From Wuchereria bancrofti (taxonomy: Eukaryota > Nematoda > Chromadorea > Rhabditida > Onchocercidae): 64,000 nucleotides of DNA. Below are positions 26,801 to 40,700 of the stretch, piece after piece. The stretch is taken from positions 6,061,415 to 6,125,414 of the forward strand of contig SSBO01000007.1 of NCBI GenBank assembly GCA_005281725.1. The letters run 5' to 3'. Positions within the stretch are counted from its first letter, which is position 1; each line of letters begins with the position of its first letter. The notes under the pieces are model-generated. The model saw only the letters and a program-made list of their open reading frames with translations, made no database searches and was not told the DNA's origin. The position numbers and the translations under genes are program-made.

Positions 26801-28154
26801 ACAGGAAATAAATTTTCTAATTCAAAAAAAAAAAAAAAATTGACAATCTACAATATCATAAAATATTTCAATATTAATTCTTATAATAATATTCCAAATG
26901 GTTTGTTTAATATACTCTACAATGAAACAATATTATAAATATTAATAAAATTTTTCCAAAAAAGAAAATTTTTAATTTTTAAATTGTAAATTTTTTTAAA
27001 AATGTCATGTAAAATGAAAATAAATAAAAGAATTCAAACATACCTATCAAATTTTCATTGAATTTTCTATCTATCAAATTTTCATTGAATTCATTTTAAT
27101 TATATGTACATCGTTTTTTTTTCAACTTCAATTTAAAATTCATTAAACTGATTCAATTAAATTGCATTAAAATCGTTAGTTTCATTTTCTCAACGAAATT
27201 TAATTTAAATATTCATTTCTGATATAATTTAAATATTAAATATTCATTCAACTGCTCTTCGTTAACAATCGATTAATACATGTTGCAACAAATATTATCC
27301 ATTCAAAATCGCCAAATAAAATCTTTAATCGAAAAAATTGTTAAGTTTAATAGTTTCAGCTGTTTTTCTTTTCTTCTACTAATCGATTAGTTTATTAGTG
27401 CTTCTCTTGTTTAATGAAATATTCTGTTTTTTTTTTTTCAATATAAATTTATATTATTTAAAAGCTAAATACTTCTTTTTTAATTTAAAAACTAATACTT
27501 TCCTTAATTATTATCTTATTAATTATTATCTTATTAAATCATTTTTTAGTTCTGTTCAGAATATTTTTTTTTTTCAAATATTTCTAAAAGCGAAATTTAA
27601 TGATTTAATTTTATTTTAAACTAAATTCTATCGCCAACAGTTTGTTGACAGCTAATTGAATCATTAGTTTCTATAAAAGTGATTGCATCTGTTTTTGTTT
27701 TACACAATTGCTAATTACTAATTAAAATTGCAATTTTTTTTTTTCATGGAAGAACGTTAACAAATTCAACTTAAACTAAACTTGTCATTTGTTTTACCAA
27801 TTAAAATGTTAATTTGAAGTAAAAATAAATTGAAATTTTTCCCGTAACATTCCAAAACTAAAAGTTGAAATTTTGTTGTTTAAAAGATAGACATTGTTAA
27901 TAAAAGAGAGAAAAAAAATGTTTAATTCAATAGATTGTGAGGAAAAAAATGCATGTGAAAATTAATGCTGAAATTAAAATTATTTTAAATGAGAATGAAG
28001 GGATTTAAATGATCATAAAGAATTCACAGAATGAGAACTTAAATTGTGCTTAATTTTATCAATGTCCGTAAATTTTCATTGTTTACTGAATCAATCGAAA
28101 AGACAAATTTTTAAAACTTTCATTTAGTCATTTCTATCAAACATTTTTTTTTCA

Positions 28155-28327
28155 TTGGTTTTATTAATATCATTATTATTATTGTTATTATTATTATTGT
28201 TATTATTATTATTATTGCTATTATCATTATTATTATTATTCGATCAAGAACGAAACTATTACGATTCATTAATTATCATTGGTTTTATCATTATTGTTTT
28301 TGTTATTATTATTGTTATTATTATCAC

Positions 28328-28362
<35 letters not shown>

Positions 28363-28375
28363 GTGTTCGATAAAG
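28155..28375 (+). repeat. ATT repeat with a degenerate internal duplication
   Basis: Two ATT arrays are separated by similar linkers (ATTCGATCAAGAACGAAACT and GTTCGATAAAGGAATATG), each followed by an ATTCATTAATTAT word, suggesting duplication of an array-plus-linker unit. Confidence 0.8.
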
Positions 28376-30222
28376 GAATATGTATATCAAAAGCGGAATT
28401 ATTATGATTCATTAATTATTTTTGGCTCAAATGATATTTTGCTAACTTGCATTAACGTTTAATTCTTACTAACTTTCTATTTACGTATTATTCCTGAATA
28501 ATGTAATTAAGAAATGAAATAAAAATGGTTAATATAATTATTTTCCTAAGTTAAAAATAATTTTAAATTTATATTCTTTAAGTTAAATTCATTTGTAATT
28601 GATATGACTATTGATAACAATTATTATCATTGCCATATTTTTTTTTTCATGTTAAAATAATAAATGACAACAATTATAGGTCATAATTTTATTTTAAATT
28701 TTATATTATTGAAGAAAAAAAAAATTGAAAAAAAGATAAATGCGTCTTCATTGAATGAATTATTACAATCAATGAGAAAAAAAAAATTACCATTTATAAT
28801 TAATCAAATGATTTCGTTTTTTTTTTTTTTTTTTTCACCTTTCTCCTTGATTTCATTTCATTTTCATTATTTTATTATCCTTCTGAAATAAAAGAAATAA
28901 AAAGAAAAATGTTTAAAATCAAATAGCTAAATATTTTTGAGTAGTTTTCTCTTTTTTTTTGAAATTGTTCTTTTTGGTTTATTTTAGTTCAATAATTAGT
29001 TCAACAATTAGTTTTTCGTTTCAAGTTTATTAAAAAAAAAAAACAAAAAACAAAAATTGCTAACAATAATGCAAAAATGTGGAAATGAAAATAATGTTCT
29101 TTTCTTTTCGTTTATTTTTTGTTACTTTTTTTTTCAGAGAGAGAAAAAAAAAGTGAAACAGACGAAGAATTAAATAAAATTTCATTTTATCCTTCTAATG
29201 AATTGCCACAACGCTGCAACAATTCATTCATTTATTTTTATACAAAAATTCAATTCAAAATTTTTTCATATCTTCAAATTTAGGGTTTCAAACAATTTTA
29301 AAATTTATACAAAAATAAATTTTCCTACTTTGAGTAGCAAAATATGTCAGATCGTTTTTGCTTTAGATTTACAAACATTTCTAAATGACAAACATTTCGA
29401 AATTTTGAAATTTTATGATAGGTATATAAACAATTAAATCGTAACTATAGTAACCATAATTGTTATTTTTTGAAAATTTTCACAAAATTAGAATATTATA
29501 TTATATTTTTTATTTTATACACATTTTATTTCTTAACATAATTATAATTTTTTTTTTTTATAAGCTTTAATAATTATAATTTTTCATTTGGTTAATTCGT
29601 TTTTTGACATTTGAAATTATAATTTCTTTTCAAATTTTAATCCGAAATTAATAACCTTTAAAAGTTGTAACTTATCGATCACAATAAATATTAAATTTTA
29701 AGCTTTTCTTAATTAACCGTATGATTGTAAATTTGTTTTTTCTTTTTACGTTATAATCATAATCATGATAAAATCATTATTTCTTTCACATCTCAATTCT
29801 AAATTACGAAATTATAATAGCTATAGCTTATCATAAATGATAAATGTGAATTTTTGATCATTGTTTGATAAATCTTTGAATTGTCATTTTCTTTTTCAAT
29901 GTAATTGCATTCATGATAAAATCATTATTTCTTTTAGAATATAATTTCAAATTATTCAAATTGCAAAATAATTTGTATTTTTCAATTTTAATTACAACTT
30001 TAATTTAGTTATTTATGAGTTTTTTCAGGAAATTTTTTTTTCATTTTTTTTTATTTTTTGTTTGCAATCATGAAATACTCTTAGTTTTCTTGTTAATTAT
30101 TTTATAATCATTGTTTTTCATTTTAATGATTACAGCCTAATCGTAATTATAACTTTTCTTTTTTGCTATATACATTTATTCATAATGATATATTTCCATA
30201 AACAAATCAATCTTTTTTCCTT

Positions 30223-30261
<39 letters not shown>

Positions 30262-31679
30262 AAATTAAAAAAAAATCAATCTGTAAATTCATTTCTTGAA
30301 GTAAAAATTTTTTTTGCTTCAAATATTTAAAGCTAACAAATTACTTTGCTCATTATTTTGAAAATAAGCGGTAGGTCGTAACGATTTAAGTACTTTCATA
30401 AAAATACCTAACTAGCAAAAAAAAAAAAAAACTTTAAAAAATAAAAGCAAACAATAGTTGTTAGCTTTTTATTTTTCAGTGGGATATTATTATCTTTCAT
30501 TTTTTCAATGTTTTTTTTTTTTTCAGCAAGAATGAAAAATAAAAAATAATTTATTTTATTTTTATTTTACTTTTTAAGCTTATATTTTCTTTTTTTTTAT
30601 TTTATTTTAACTTGATAATACTAAATTTGAGAAGAGAAAAGAAAAAAAAAACATTAACTGAATGATAATAACAGTAATTCAGTGAAATTAAACTTATAAT
30701 TTTTTTTTTTTTATTAGCCAATTTTTTTTTGTTTTTATTTTCTCTCAACTACTTAATTTAAATTAATTTTTCTTTTCTCTTTCATCTTTCAGAAAGGAAA
30801 AAAAAATTATTTTCAAATACTATTAAATTTAATATATAATTGCTTTAATTTCACTTCTCCTTCATTTCTATTTTCTTTCTTTTTTTTTCCATTAAATTAC
30901 TAATACGTTTTTAAACTTTAAATATATAATTCATCAAATAAATGAAAAAAAGTAATTGATACCATTAAAATAAAAAAAAAATTGCATTCACAAATTGTTT
31001 TAAAATGTGAAAATTAAATTAGAAATATTTCTAATAAAATTTTAACAAATAAAAATTTCATTTTTCCAATTACAGCTAATTTTATAATTATCTTCTCAAA
31101 AAAAAAAAAAAAAACGACTAGATATTTTCGTAATATTTCCAGTTATTTTCATTGACATCGCATAAATTTCAAATGTATTTTCAACATTTATCAAATTTTA
31201 AATCAAATACTTGAATAAATTAATCTAATAATGAATTCTTATTTTAATACTTATAGAATATAAACAGACACACACACACATTCATAGCATATATACCTTT
31301 ATCATTGATAACAAATAATCACATTTCTCGTTTGGATCTAATTATATTTTCATGAAAAAGTGCTAATTCATTTTGATTGGGAAAAAAAAAAAGCAAAGAA
31401 TATAAGCTTTTCATTAAATTAAACTTTCCTATTCCTTTCTCAATCTATTTTATTTTATTTTTTTCCCCTTTTTTTTCCATTTATTTTATTGTTTGTGTTC
31501 TATAAAAAAAAAAGCGAAGAAAAAATAACAAAAACTTACTGATTGATATAAAATAAAAAAGTTTTTTAATAAAATTTATATAACAATTTTTAGTGATTGA
31601 TTGATTTATTTATTAAAGTAAATATTTTTTATTTGAATATTAGTAAGTGTCTTTTTTTATTCTTTTAAATTATTACTAT

Positions 31680-31970
31680 AAATAAAGAAACCAATAAAAG
31701 TTGTTATATTTTTTTATATTATTAAATAGAATATATATACATTTAAATATAATTTTTTTTTTTGAGATTATTTTGCAAGGTTATTTTACAAAAGAAATTT
31801 ATTGAATACATTTTTTTTTTTTTTNAAATAAAGAAACCAATAAAAGTTGTTATATTTTTTTATATTATTAAATAGAATATATATACATTTAAATATAATT
31901 TTTTTTTTGAGATTATTTTACAAGGTTATTTTATAAAAGAAATTTATTGAATACATTTTTTTTTTTTTTG
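31680..31970 (+). repeat. 145-bp direct duplication around N at 31825
   Basis: 31680-31824 matches 31826-31970 with at least two substitutions (TTGCAAGG against TTACAAGG, and TTTACAAAA against TTTATAAAA). The differences point to two alleles at the contig ends. Confidence 0.85.
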
Positions 31971-33539
31971 TTTTCATTTCTTTCTTTCAAATTTTTAAAT
32001 TATATATTATTTTTGATAAAATTTTCATCAAAAAATTTGTTCAATCAAAAGATGTGTGATATTAAAATTTGTATAATGGCGCTGTTTATGTAATGCCGCC
32101 AATGCTTTTCTATTATGAGACTTTCATGCATTAAATTTTTATAATTTGTATCATTAAAGTTAACGATAACGGTATGAATTAGAAGTTGTTCGAGAATAAA
32201 TCTCGAAATGAACCATTTGGAAGGAGTTTTAATTTTTTTTAATTGCTATGTTTAAAAAATTTTATTGAAAATTTTTGCAAAAATAGTATTGGAAAAAGTG
32301 CACGGAATGAAATGATATGCTAAAAAATCAAATTTAAATTTATTTAATATTTTCATTTTTTTATAACAAATAAAAACGAATCAATTTGAGAATAAAAAAG
32401 AGAAAACAAAAATTAGAAAAATTCAAATATATAACAATTCTGATTCGTTCATTTGTTTAAATTAAAAATTGAAATTTGATTACTGTCATAAAATTCTTTT
32501 CTCGTTAATTAACATGTTTTAATTTTATCATTTACCTTATCTGAATTTAAAATGTGATAACTGAATGATAACATGGTACTACTGATGTAGCATTTAGTTT
32601 CAATTAAAGTGTTGTTGCAATTTTTTTTCTTTTTTCATTAGAAATATTAGTAAATTTGTTCAAATCATTTACTAATTACAAATTATTTAAATTAAAAAAT
32701 TTCATTTCAAAATCATGTGCATAAAAATTAAAAGAAATTATGCACTCATTGGCTAAAATAATTTAAGTAAATAAATAAACAAACAAATAAAAAAAACACG
32801 CAATAATTTTATTTCACGCATATTATTAATTCATTTTAATTATTTTTTGTAAATTTACATAACTCAAAATATTATAAATTATAAAATGTGATATTTCTTT
32901 TTTTTTTTTTTTCATTGAAACGGATAAAAAAGAAAAGAAAAAGCCCAGACAAACAAAAAAAAAAAGAAAAAACAAGGCTTATACTTTTTCAAAAATGCTT
33001 CAATAATATAAATGAAAAAAGAAAGGGAGAATTTGAGAGAGTTAAAGATCAATTGATAGGATGAAAATACTCACTTAATCTAAGAGATTTATTAAAAAGG
33101 CCTGATTTAATGGGAACAATATCTAAAGTATACATGCATATAGGCTTTTTATAAATAAGCCAAGAAAAAAAAAAAAAGAGAAACGAAAAAACATTTGCAA
33201 TGAATTGAACAAACAGTTTTGGCTATTTTCATCCTTTTTTCTTCTTTTTTTTTTTTGTTATTTATTTGCTTCCGTTTTTTTTTCTTTCTTTCTTTCTAAA
33301 TAAGAAAGAAATTTAAATAATTAATAAAGTGAAAAGTTTATGAATAAATAAGCTGATTTAATGGTTTTAAAGCTTTAGTAGGGAGGGAAAAAAAAAGAAG
33401 CAAAAGGAAGAAATATAGAAATTAGTAATAAGTAAGCATTATAAATTACCTATTCTATTTATTCTATTCTATTCTAAAATATTCAACTATTCATCTATCT
33501 CTTTAAACTCCTCTATCTTTCAATCTATTATTTATCTCA

Positions 33540-33605
33540 CTAGCTAACTAACTAGTATACTAGCTAGCTAGCTAGCTAACTAGTTAGCTTACTAACTTAC
33601 TTACT
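33540..33605 (+). repeat. CTAG/CTAA tetranucleotide tract
   Basis: Repeated AGCTAGCTAGCTAGC and ACTAACTTACTTAC words form a self-complementary low-complexity tract. Confidence 0.85.
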
Positions 33606-33763
33606 AAACAATCTATTGACTCTATTCCCTAATACTATTTTGTCATACATAGCTTTTTCTCCTTTTTCTTTTTTCTTTTCTTTTCTTTTTTTTTTGCTAT
33701 TTTAGTCAAAAATGATTGTTTTCCCTTATATTTATATCATATTTTTGATGAAGAATCGTTAAT

Positions 33764-33804
33764 GACATACATACATACATACATACACACATACATACAT
33801 ACAT
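33764..33804 (+). repeat. ACAT microsatellite
   Basis: About ten copies of CATA/ACAT with one CACA interruption. Confidence 0.85.
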
Positions 33805-34079
33805 GTTGACATGCTTTTTTGCATGTCGTAGTTGAAAAGCTTTAAACTTCTGCTCGAGAATTCGTATTCGTCTTTTTCCATTCGTAGTAGAATAGAACGT
33901 CTCCTCTCTCTCTCTCTCTCTCTTTTTCATTTCATTTCATTTCATTTTATTCTTCTATAAGCCATCACATCGCATTATCCACCATAGCTTTTCCATTTAA
34001 TCTTCTCATACTTTTATATATTTTCTAATCTATAACGAAACATTTCATCAATTTTATATTCTTTCTTTTCTCAATTTGT

Positions 34080-34412
34080 ATATGTCTGTCTCTCTATGCC
34101 TATATGTCTATGTGTATGTGTGTATGTGTGTGTGTGTGTGTGTGTGGGTGTGTGTGTGCATGTGTGCATATGTGTGTGTGTGTGTGCATGTGTGCGTGTG
34201 TGTGTGTGTGTTTGTGTGTGTGTGTCTGTGCTCATTGGTCCATTTATTTACTTATTTATTTTTATTGTCATTATTTACTATTATTGTTGTTAGCATTATT
34301 TATTATTATTATTATTATTATTATTGTCAATATTATTGTTATTATTTGCTATTATTATTGTCATTATTTATTATTATTGTCGTTACTTATTGTTATTATT
34401 TATCATTATTAC

Positions 34413-34443
<31 letters not shown>

Positions 34444-34640
34444 GTTATTGTTCATTATTATTATTATTGTTATTATTATCATTATTATTATCACTATTAT
34501 AATTATTATTATTCTTATCATTATTATTATTTATTAATATTATTATTATTATCATCATATTATTATTCTTATCATTATTATTATTTATTAATATTTCCAT
34601 TATTATCGTTATTATCGTCATTATTGCTATTACTCTAATG
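34080..34640 (+). repeat. compound GT then ATT microsatellite upstream of UNC-13
   Basis: 34080-34232 is a TG-rich array (TGTGTG with CAT interruptions) and 34262-34640 an ATT/ATC/ATTGTT array. It ends about 50 bp before the UNC-13 first-exon acceptor. The overlapping Cys/Val-rich and Tyr/Ile-rich frames are not genes. Confidence 0.9.
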
Positions 34641-34691
34641 CTATTATCTGGTTGATTTTGTCACCAATAATTTGCTGACGTAGTTTTTCAG

Positions 34692-34753
34692 GATGTCATG
34701 AAAAGGAAATTGCTTTAACAGCTTCATCAGTATGTCGCTATTGTGCGTCACCA
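34692..34753 (+). other. unc-13: UNC-13 first coding exon with splice acceptor and 40-nt 5' UTR
   Basis: A good acceptor (TTTTTCAG, AG at 34690-34691) precedes 40 untranslated nt and the ATG at 34732. Only 22 coding nt (MSLLCVT plus one base) precede a consensus donor GTAAGT. The acceptor means the true transcription start lies upstream, either through SL trans-splicing or a non-coding exon. The other open frame of this exon (reading CHEKEIALT) has no family match and is discarded. Confidence 0.85.
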
Positions 34754-37700
34754 GTAAGTATATGTGCATCTTATGTTTATTATTTTTATCAAAATCATTT
34801 ATTGACAACAACATTAATTTTCCTTTGTTAGGAGGATGAAATTTTCTAGTAAATATTTATAATCATTAATTGAAATTTACTAAATGATCATTTATTGTTT
34901 TATCTTTTAGGAATACCAAAAATCAGAAAAAGAGAAGAGAAAAAAAAAAGTGAACTAGTAATACGACAATGAAAAAAAAAGATAAACAATAAACAACAAT
35001 ATCAATTTAAGAGATAAGCAATAAGACAAGCGATAAATGAATAATATGAAAATAAGATAATAATATGACAAAAATTACTGTACAACATGCACATATATGC
35101 GCATTAACAATGGCTTATAATAAACAATAAATAGTAAACAATAAATAGTGAACAACAAACAATAAACGGTAAACAATAGAAAATCAACAATAAATAATAA
35201 GCAATAAACAAATAAGCAATAAACAATAAATAAAAAAAAAGTGAAATAACGAAACAAAAGCAAAAAGTATTATTAAATATTAATGTCTATAACAGTAAAC
35301 AATAAAAGGAAATATTTCAGTCCGAAAGGCGCGACTTCAAGGATCGCAGGGTTAGCAGTAAACAACTTTATTAATTATTCTTTTTTAATATCATAATTAT
35401 GCTATTATGAATTCGTTTTTTAATTGCTATTTTCCATATTTATTCTAAAATTTAATTTTCATATTTCATTTTCTTTTCTTTTCTTGGTTAAATTTAATCA
35501 AATTTAATTTTAGCTAAAAATTATCTTTTTAATTGTTAACACTTCTAGAACAACACATTATATATGCATCATTTAGTGCATTGATAAGAAAAAAAAAAAG
35601 ATAAAATTGCATAATTATCTTTTTTTATCAATCTTTTCTTCAAGTCATAAATCATTTCTAGCATATTTAATCAAAGGTGTCATTAAAATAATAAATACTT
35701 GAAGTTTTTTTTTTTTTAATTTTTTTTTTTTAATAAGTCTCACTGATTTTAATATATATTCATTCATTGCTAATCTACGGATTATTCGAGAGAATATTTA
35801 ATGGATAGGTAAAAAATGAATGGAAAATTTTGTGATAAATTAAATGAATGGAAAATTTTGTGATAAGTTATGGGTGTATGTTGGATAAATAATGCAGCAA
35901 ACATTCTGCAATATAATTTTTTTTTTTTTAATTTTTAATAAATTTTAAATAAAATTTTTAAGAAATGATATTTATCAGTTTTTTGCTTTGCCTTGTTAAT
36001 ATCATTAATTGTGCATTTATTGCTATAGCAATTGTTTTCATGCAATTATTATATCCTTCTGAAATTATAAATAATTATTACCGAAATTTTTTTAAAAAAT
36101 TTAAATAAGACTTAAAGTTTGTCAAAATTTTAGGCCTACTGAATGAAATCTAATATATGTAATAGTAGTAGAAGAACGTAAAATAGAATAAAAACAATAA
36201 ATGAAAAAAAAAAGGAAAAAGAAATTTTAAAATGATTAAATTTTTTAATTAAATTTTATTTCATCAAATGACCATAATTAAATGACCATTACTTTATTCT
36301 TCATCAAATAAATCATCCATTAATCAAGCAATAAAATTTTTGAAAATTTTCCTGTTCATTTTAAATTGGTAAAATTATTGGCGGTAATGTTAACCAGTAT
36401 TTTAGCGCAAAAGAAATGTCTAAAATAACTAACATTCACTCATAATTATTGAATTTTTTGTTTTTTTTTCTCCTTTCTTTTTCTTTTTTTTTTTTTGACT
36501 TTAAATTATGTCATTTTTAAAAATTTTTCCTTTCAAAGCAAAAACATAAATTTGCATCATTAAATATCAACGAGAATTTGCTTTTTATCTTTTCAAAAGA
36601 AAAAGAAAAATGATGAAAATAAAAAGTTTGAAAAATTTCTTTAGTCTAAAATAGTTTGATTAGCATAAAATAAATGCAAGAAAATATTATTTATCATAAA
36701 ATAGAAAATATGGAATATTTGCAAAAAAAAAAAAATAATAAAATTTATGCTTTCTTTTCATGCAATATAATGTGTGTATTTCATATTTTGTTTTTTTTTT
36801 AATTAATTAAAAATTATTAATTCATTAATAATAATAAGAAGAAAATAAGAGTAACGGAAGTTTTTTAATAAAATGTTTATCAATTTTATAGCAATTTTTT
36901 GACATTTTTATATGTATTGATAAAAAGGTTACGAACTTATTATTAATAATAATTGAGTAATTAAATAATTAATAGGAATGAAATATCATTTCAAAAATAA
37001 TTTTGCTGCCATCGATTCTTGCATGTATTTTAAATAAATTTGTCGATGTTTATTCGTGAAAAAATATTTGAAATTAAATTTCATTACTAAATTATTTAAT
37101 TCGAAACAAAAATAAACATTATTTGGAACATAATAAAAAAATTTTTTAAATTATATTTTGCTTATTTAAGCATAAAAATATTTCAAATTTATCTAATTTC
37201 TTTTATTCATAAGATGAAATGATTTATTACATTTTAATAAATTTAGTTTGAGTAATTTATTATGAATGAGCAAAATTGATTAATGATATATTTGTTATTA
37301 ATAAATAATTGAAATAAAATAATTCATATTTCTATTTAGATTTCTTTCCTTTTTTTATTTTTATTAATTACTGATAATTTCTAGTTGAACTTATCAATTT
37401 ACTTCCTCTAAATTTGCATTTTTTAACAGTCATCAATTTGTATATTTATTTACGATTTTTTTTTGTTTACATCTAATTTTTGTTTATTTAGCAAAAAGAA
37501 GAAATGAAACGAAAATAACTTTCACAGTAAATTAATTTATTGCTTGTTTAGAATTACCTTATCAAATTTATCAATCAGTGCATTCATTCACAATATTAAA
37601 ATTTAATTTTATAATCTTTTCCTTTCCTTTTCCCCTCTTTTTTATTTTTCAACGGAAAAAAGTATTGAGTTGTACTTTTAAACGAATAAGATTTAAAAAA

Positions 37701-40700
37701 AAAAAGAGAGAAAAATGCTAGCAAAATAAATAATATGCCTATAAGAATTATCAAAAAACTTTAGTCAAATAAATGATAAGATAACAGTAATTGCTATCAG
37801 CTTATCATTTACTTAGTTAAGGCTTTTTGGTAATTTTTAGTCAAATATGTAATATACAATTTTAAAAAATGCTGAATAAACGATGAATGTAGTAATTATT
37901 GTCAACAAATGTTAGCAAAATATTTATTACATTAAGTATTTTGAATATTTTATTAGCATATTACATTACATTGATAACAGTTATCATTCTTATCACTTTG
38001 TCCAACTATTAGGGAATTCATAAATTAACAATTTCTTTTTTATATTAAAAGTGCTTTAATATTACAATGAATAGTTTTTTTTCTTTTTCAATTAGCACAA
38101 AAATTGTTGGAAGAAATTTTACACTCAAAAATTTGTGAAAAATTTTTCACATTTATTAATGATAATTAACTTTTTTTTTAAATTCAAATTCATTTTTACT
38201 TATTTTGCATGCTTTTAATTATCATTTCAAATGTATTCTTTTTGCACAAACTGTAAGAATTTTTAAAATTTTGATACTTTATGAAATACTTCCATATAGT
38301 TTTCTTTAATAAATTTATTTTAATTTTTTAATTAATTTGTTTTAATGGCACTTATTTCATTTCAAAATTATCAACTTTATTTCTTCACAAAATATTATCA
38401 TTTCAGTTGTGCAGTAAATTTAGAGTAACAGTAATTAAATAAATATCAACAATGCCTTTTTTTCTTAGATTTTATTTTAAAAAATTTATTAAATACTTCT
38501 TTATATGTTTCATCCAGATTGTCTTATCACATTTTAATGAGAAAATAATTTATAAATTAATAAGTCTCAATATTTTTTTCCTTATTTAACAAATAAAATT
38601 TAGCGAATAAATAAATAATTTAGGTTTTAGTAACGTTTGAAATTATTTTCAATGATTTAAGCAATGTTTTATGCACCAAATTTGATTGGTATTTTATAAG
38701 AAATGAAATTTTATTAAAATAAATTGAAACTATTTCAATTTTTATGGACAGAATATGCTTTTATGCTGTTCTTTTATTGATTACTTCAGTAAAAATTTTA
38801 ATTTATGTCTAAAATTAATTATAATTTTTAAAAAAAATAATAAAATCAATTGATCAATTTCATTCTATTTGCACTTATTTGCATTTTTTTTTTGTTTTTT
38901 TTGTTTTTGTTTTTTTTTTTGTAAATTTTTCATTACCAATTTAAATTCTTTTTCTCTTTTTATATCACACTAATTTATTTTAAAAGATTTTTCAAATTTT
39001 TTTTTTCTAACAAAATTTTTAGCAATTTAATTTTATTTCTTAACAAGAAAAAATTCTTAACAAATTTAATTTTAATTTTTAACAAAAAAAAAATTTTTTT
39101 TAACAATTTAATTTGATATAATTTACAGATGAATTCAATTCATATGCTGTAGTTAAATTACAAAATGTAAAATCGACAACGATAGCAGTAAAAGGCAATC
39201 AACCATGCTGGGAGCAAGAATTCATCTTGTTCGATCCTTTTTTTTTTTTTAAATCTTTTCTAATAATTTTAATAAATTAATTTTTTTAAATTCGTGTATG
39301 AATATGGTTATATGTATTTTTAATTGAATAAGATAACAAGAATGTTAATAAAGTAAGCAAATGCTTAAGTAAATTATACTTAAGTAAATGCTTAAGTAAA
39401 TAAGTAAATTAAGTAAAATAAGTAAATTATTTAAAAAAAAAAAGAGAAAAACTTTAGCCAAATAAAACTGATAATATTTGTCAAAAAAAAATAACAAAAA
39501 AAGAAAAGTTAGCATCTAATTATCATTAAAATTATCATTTCACTTTTTTTAAAAGATAATTTACGCAGTTTTTGTTTATTTCAATTATTATATTAAATAT
39601 TTTATTTGTGTTAATTAATGCATATAATGATTACTGATAATTAACACATAGAATATACATTAGCAAATGTTATTGTTAGACTGTTAAACTGATAAAATGT
39701 TGAGTATTTAGTTAAAAATTATTATTTGAAATAAAGTGCAATTTATCAAATACTTTAGTAAATATTATCATTGAGTTTTAGCGAATTAAAATGATAATAA
39801 CTCAGTGATAAAAAGATATTAATGAAATTTATCGAATACGTTAATAAACGTTATCACTAATTAATGAAATGATAATGACTTAATTATTGAAAATGAAACA
39901 ATAAATTAGCAAATGTTATCATTGATTGTTAACTGATGGAATGATAATGAATGAGTTAAAATATGGCTGATAATATTAAGTAGAAAAATGAATTAGTGAA
40001 TTCAATTTAATAAAAATAAATAATTTATTTTATTTTTTTTTTTTTTTATTATAGTGAAACAAATCGAATTGATAATGGCATGCTATTGGAACTTTGGAAT
40101 AAAGGTGTCCTTTGGGATAAACTTCTCGGTGAATTTATTTGTTTATTTATTTATTTTTCATCTCATTCTTATTTTAAATTTTAATTCCTCTTTAAAAAAA
40201 GAGAAAAAAATTTCTTTTTTTTTTTCTGTATAGTGAAACAAATCGAATTGATAATGGCATGCTATTGGAACTTTGGAATAAAGGTGTCCTTTGGGATAAA
40301 CTTCTCGGTGAATTTATTTGTTTATTTATTTATTTTTCATCTCATTCTTATTTTAAATTTTAATTCCTCTTTAAAAAAAGAGAAAAAAATTTCTTTTTTT
40401 TTTTCTGCGTGTATTTATGAGAAAAATTTCAAATTTAATGATGCAAAAATGATATTTTGAATTCATCTCATTTCATTATTCTAATTATTTTATTAATTCA
40501 TTTCATCAATTTTCAATTATTTTAGTAATTCACTATTCGCCATAATTTCCAATTATTTTATTAATTCATTTGATTAATTTCCAATTATTTTATTAATTCA
40601 TTATGGCGCATTATTCATCATTAGTTCCCAATTATTTATTTAATTCATGATTTCCAATTATTTTACTAATTCATTACTCGTTATAATTTCGAATTATTTT

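Larger units (their letters stand above)
23893..34691. other. gene-poor AT-rich intergenic region
   Basis: No exon with conserved protein similarity or convincing paired splice sites was found on either strand. The content is mostly A/T homopolymers (for example 30 T at 30225-30254), ATT-type repeats at 28165-28365, an N-joined duplication near 31680-31970, and a cluster of microsatellites from 33540 to 34640. The 3' end of JAGN1 and the 5' regulatory region of UNC-13 must lie here. The segment 32050-32220 is less repetitive than its surroundings. Confidence 0.6.
40051..40406 (+). repeat. 179-bp tandem duplication spanning an UNC-13 exon
   Basis: Two units (about 40051-40229 and 40230-40406) match base for base through exon and intron and differ only in T-tract length and edges. 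No N lies at the junction, unlike the other duplications in the window. A collapse or expansion error during assembly across the poly-T tract remains possible. Confidence 0.85.

Noticed and set aside
34076..34638. Cys/Val-rich and Tyr/Ile-rich open frames
   Set aside because: They translate the GT and ATT microsatellites in several frames at once, with no non-repeat sequence.
34692..34960. Frame CHEKEIALTASS... joined to [10 protein letters not shown], resembling a zinc-binding protein end
   Set aside because: Another frame of the same exon gives MSLLCVT, which joins in phase to the UNC-13 C2A exons. The second piece at 34911 is a chance acceptor in AAAG-rich sequence.
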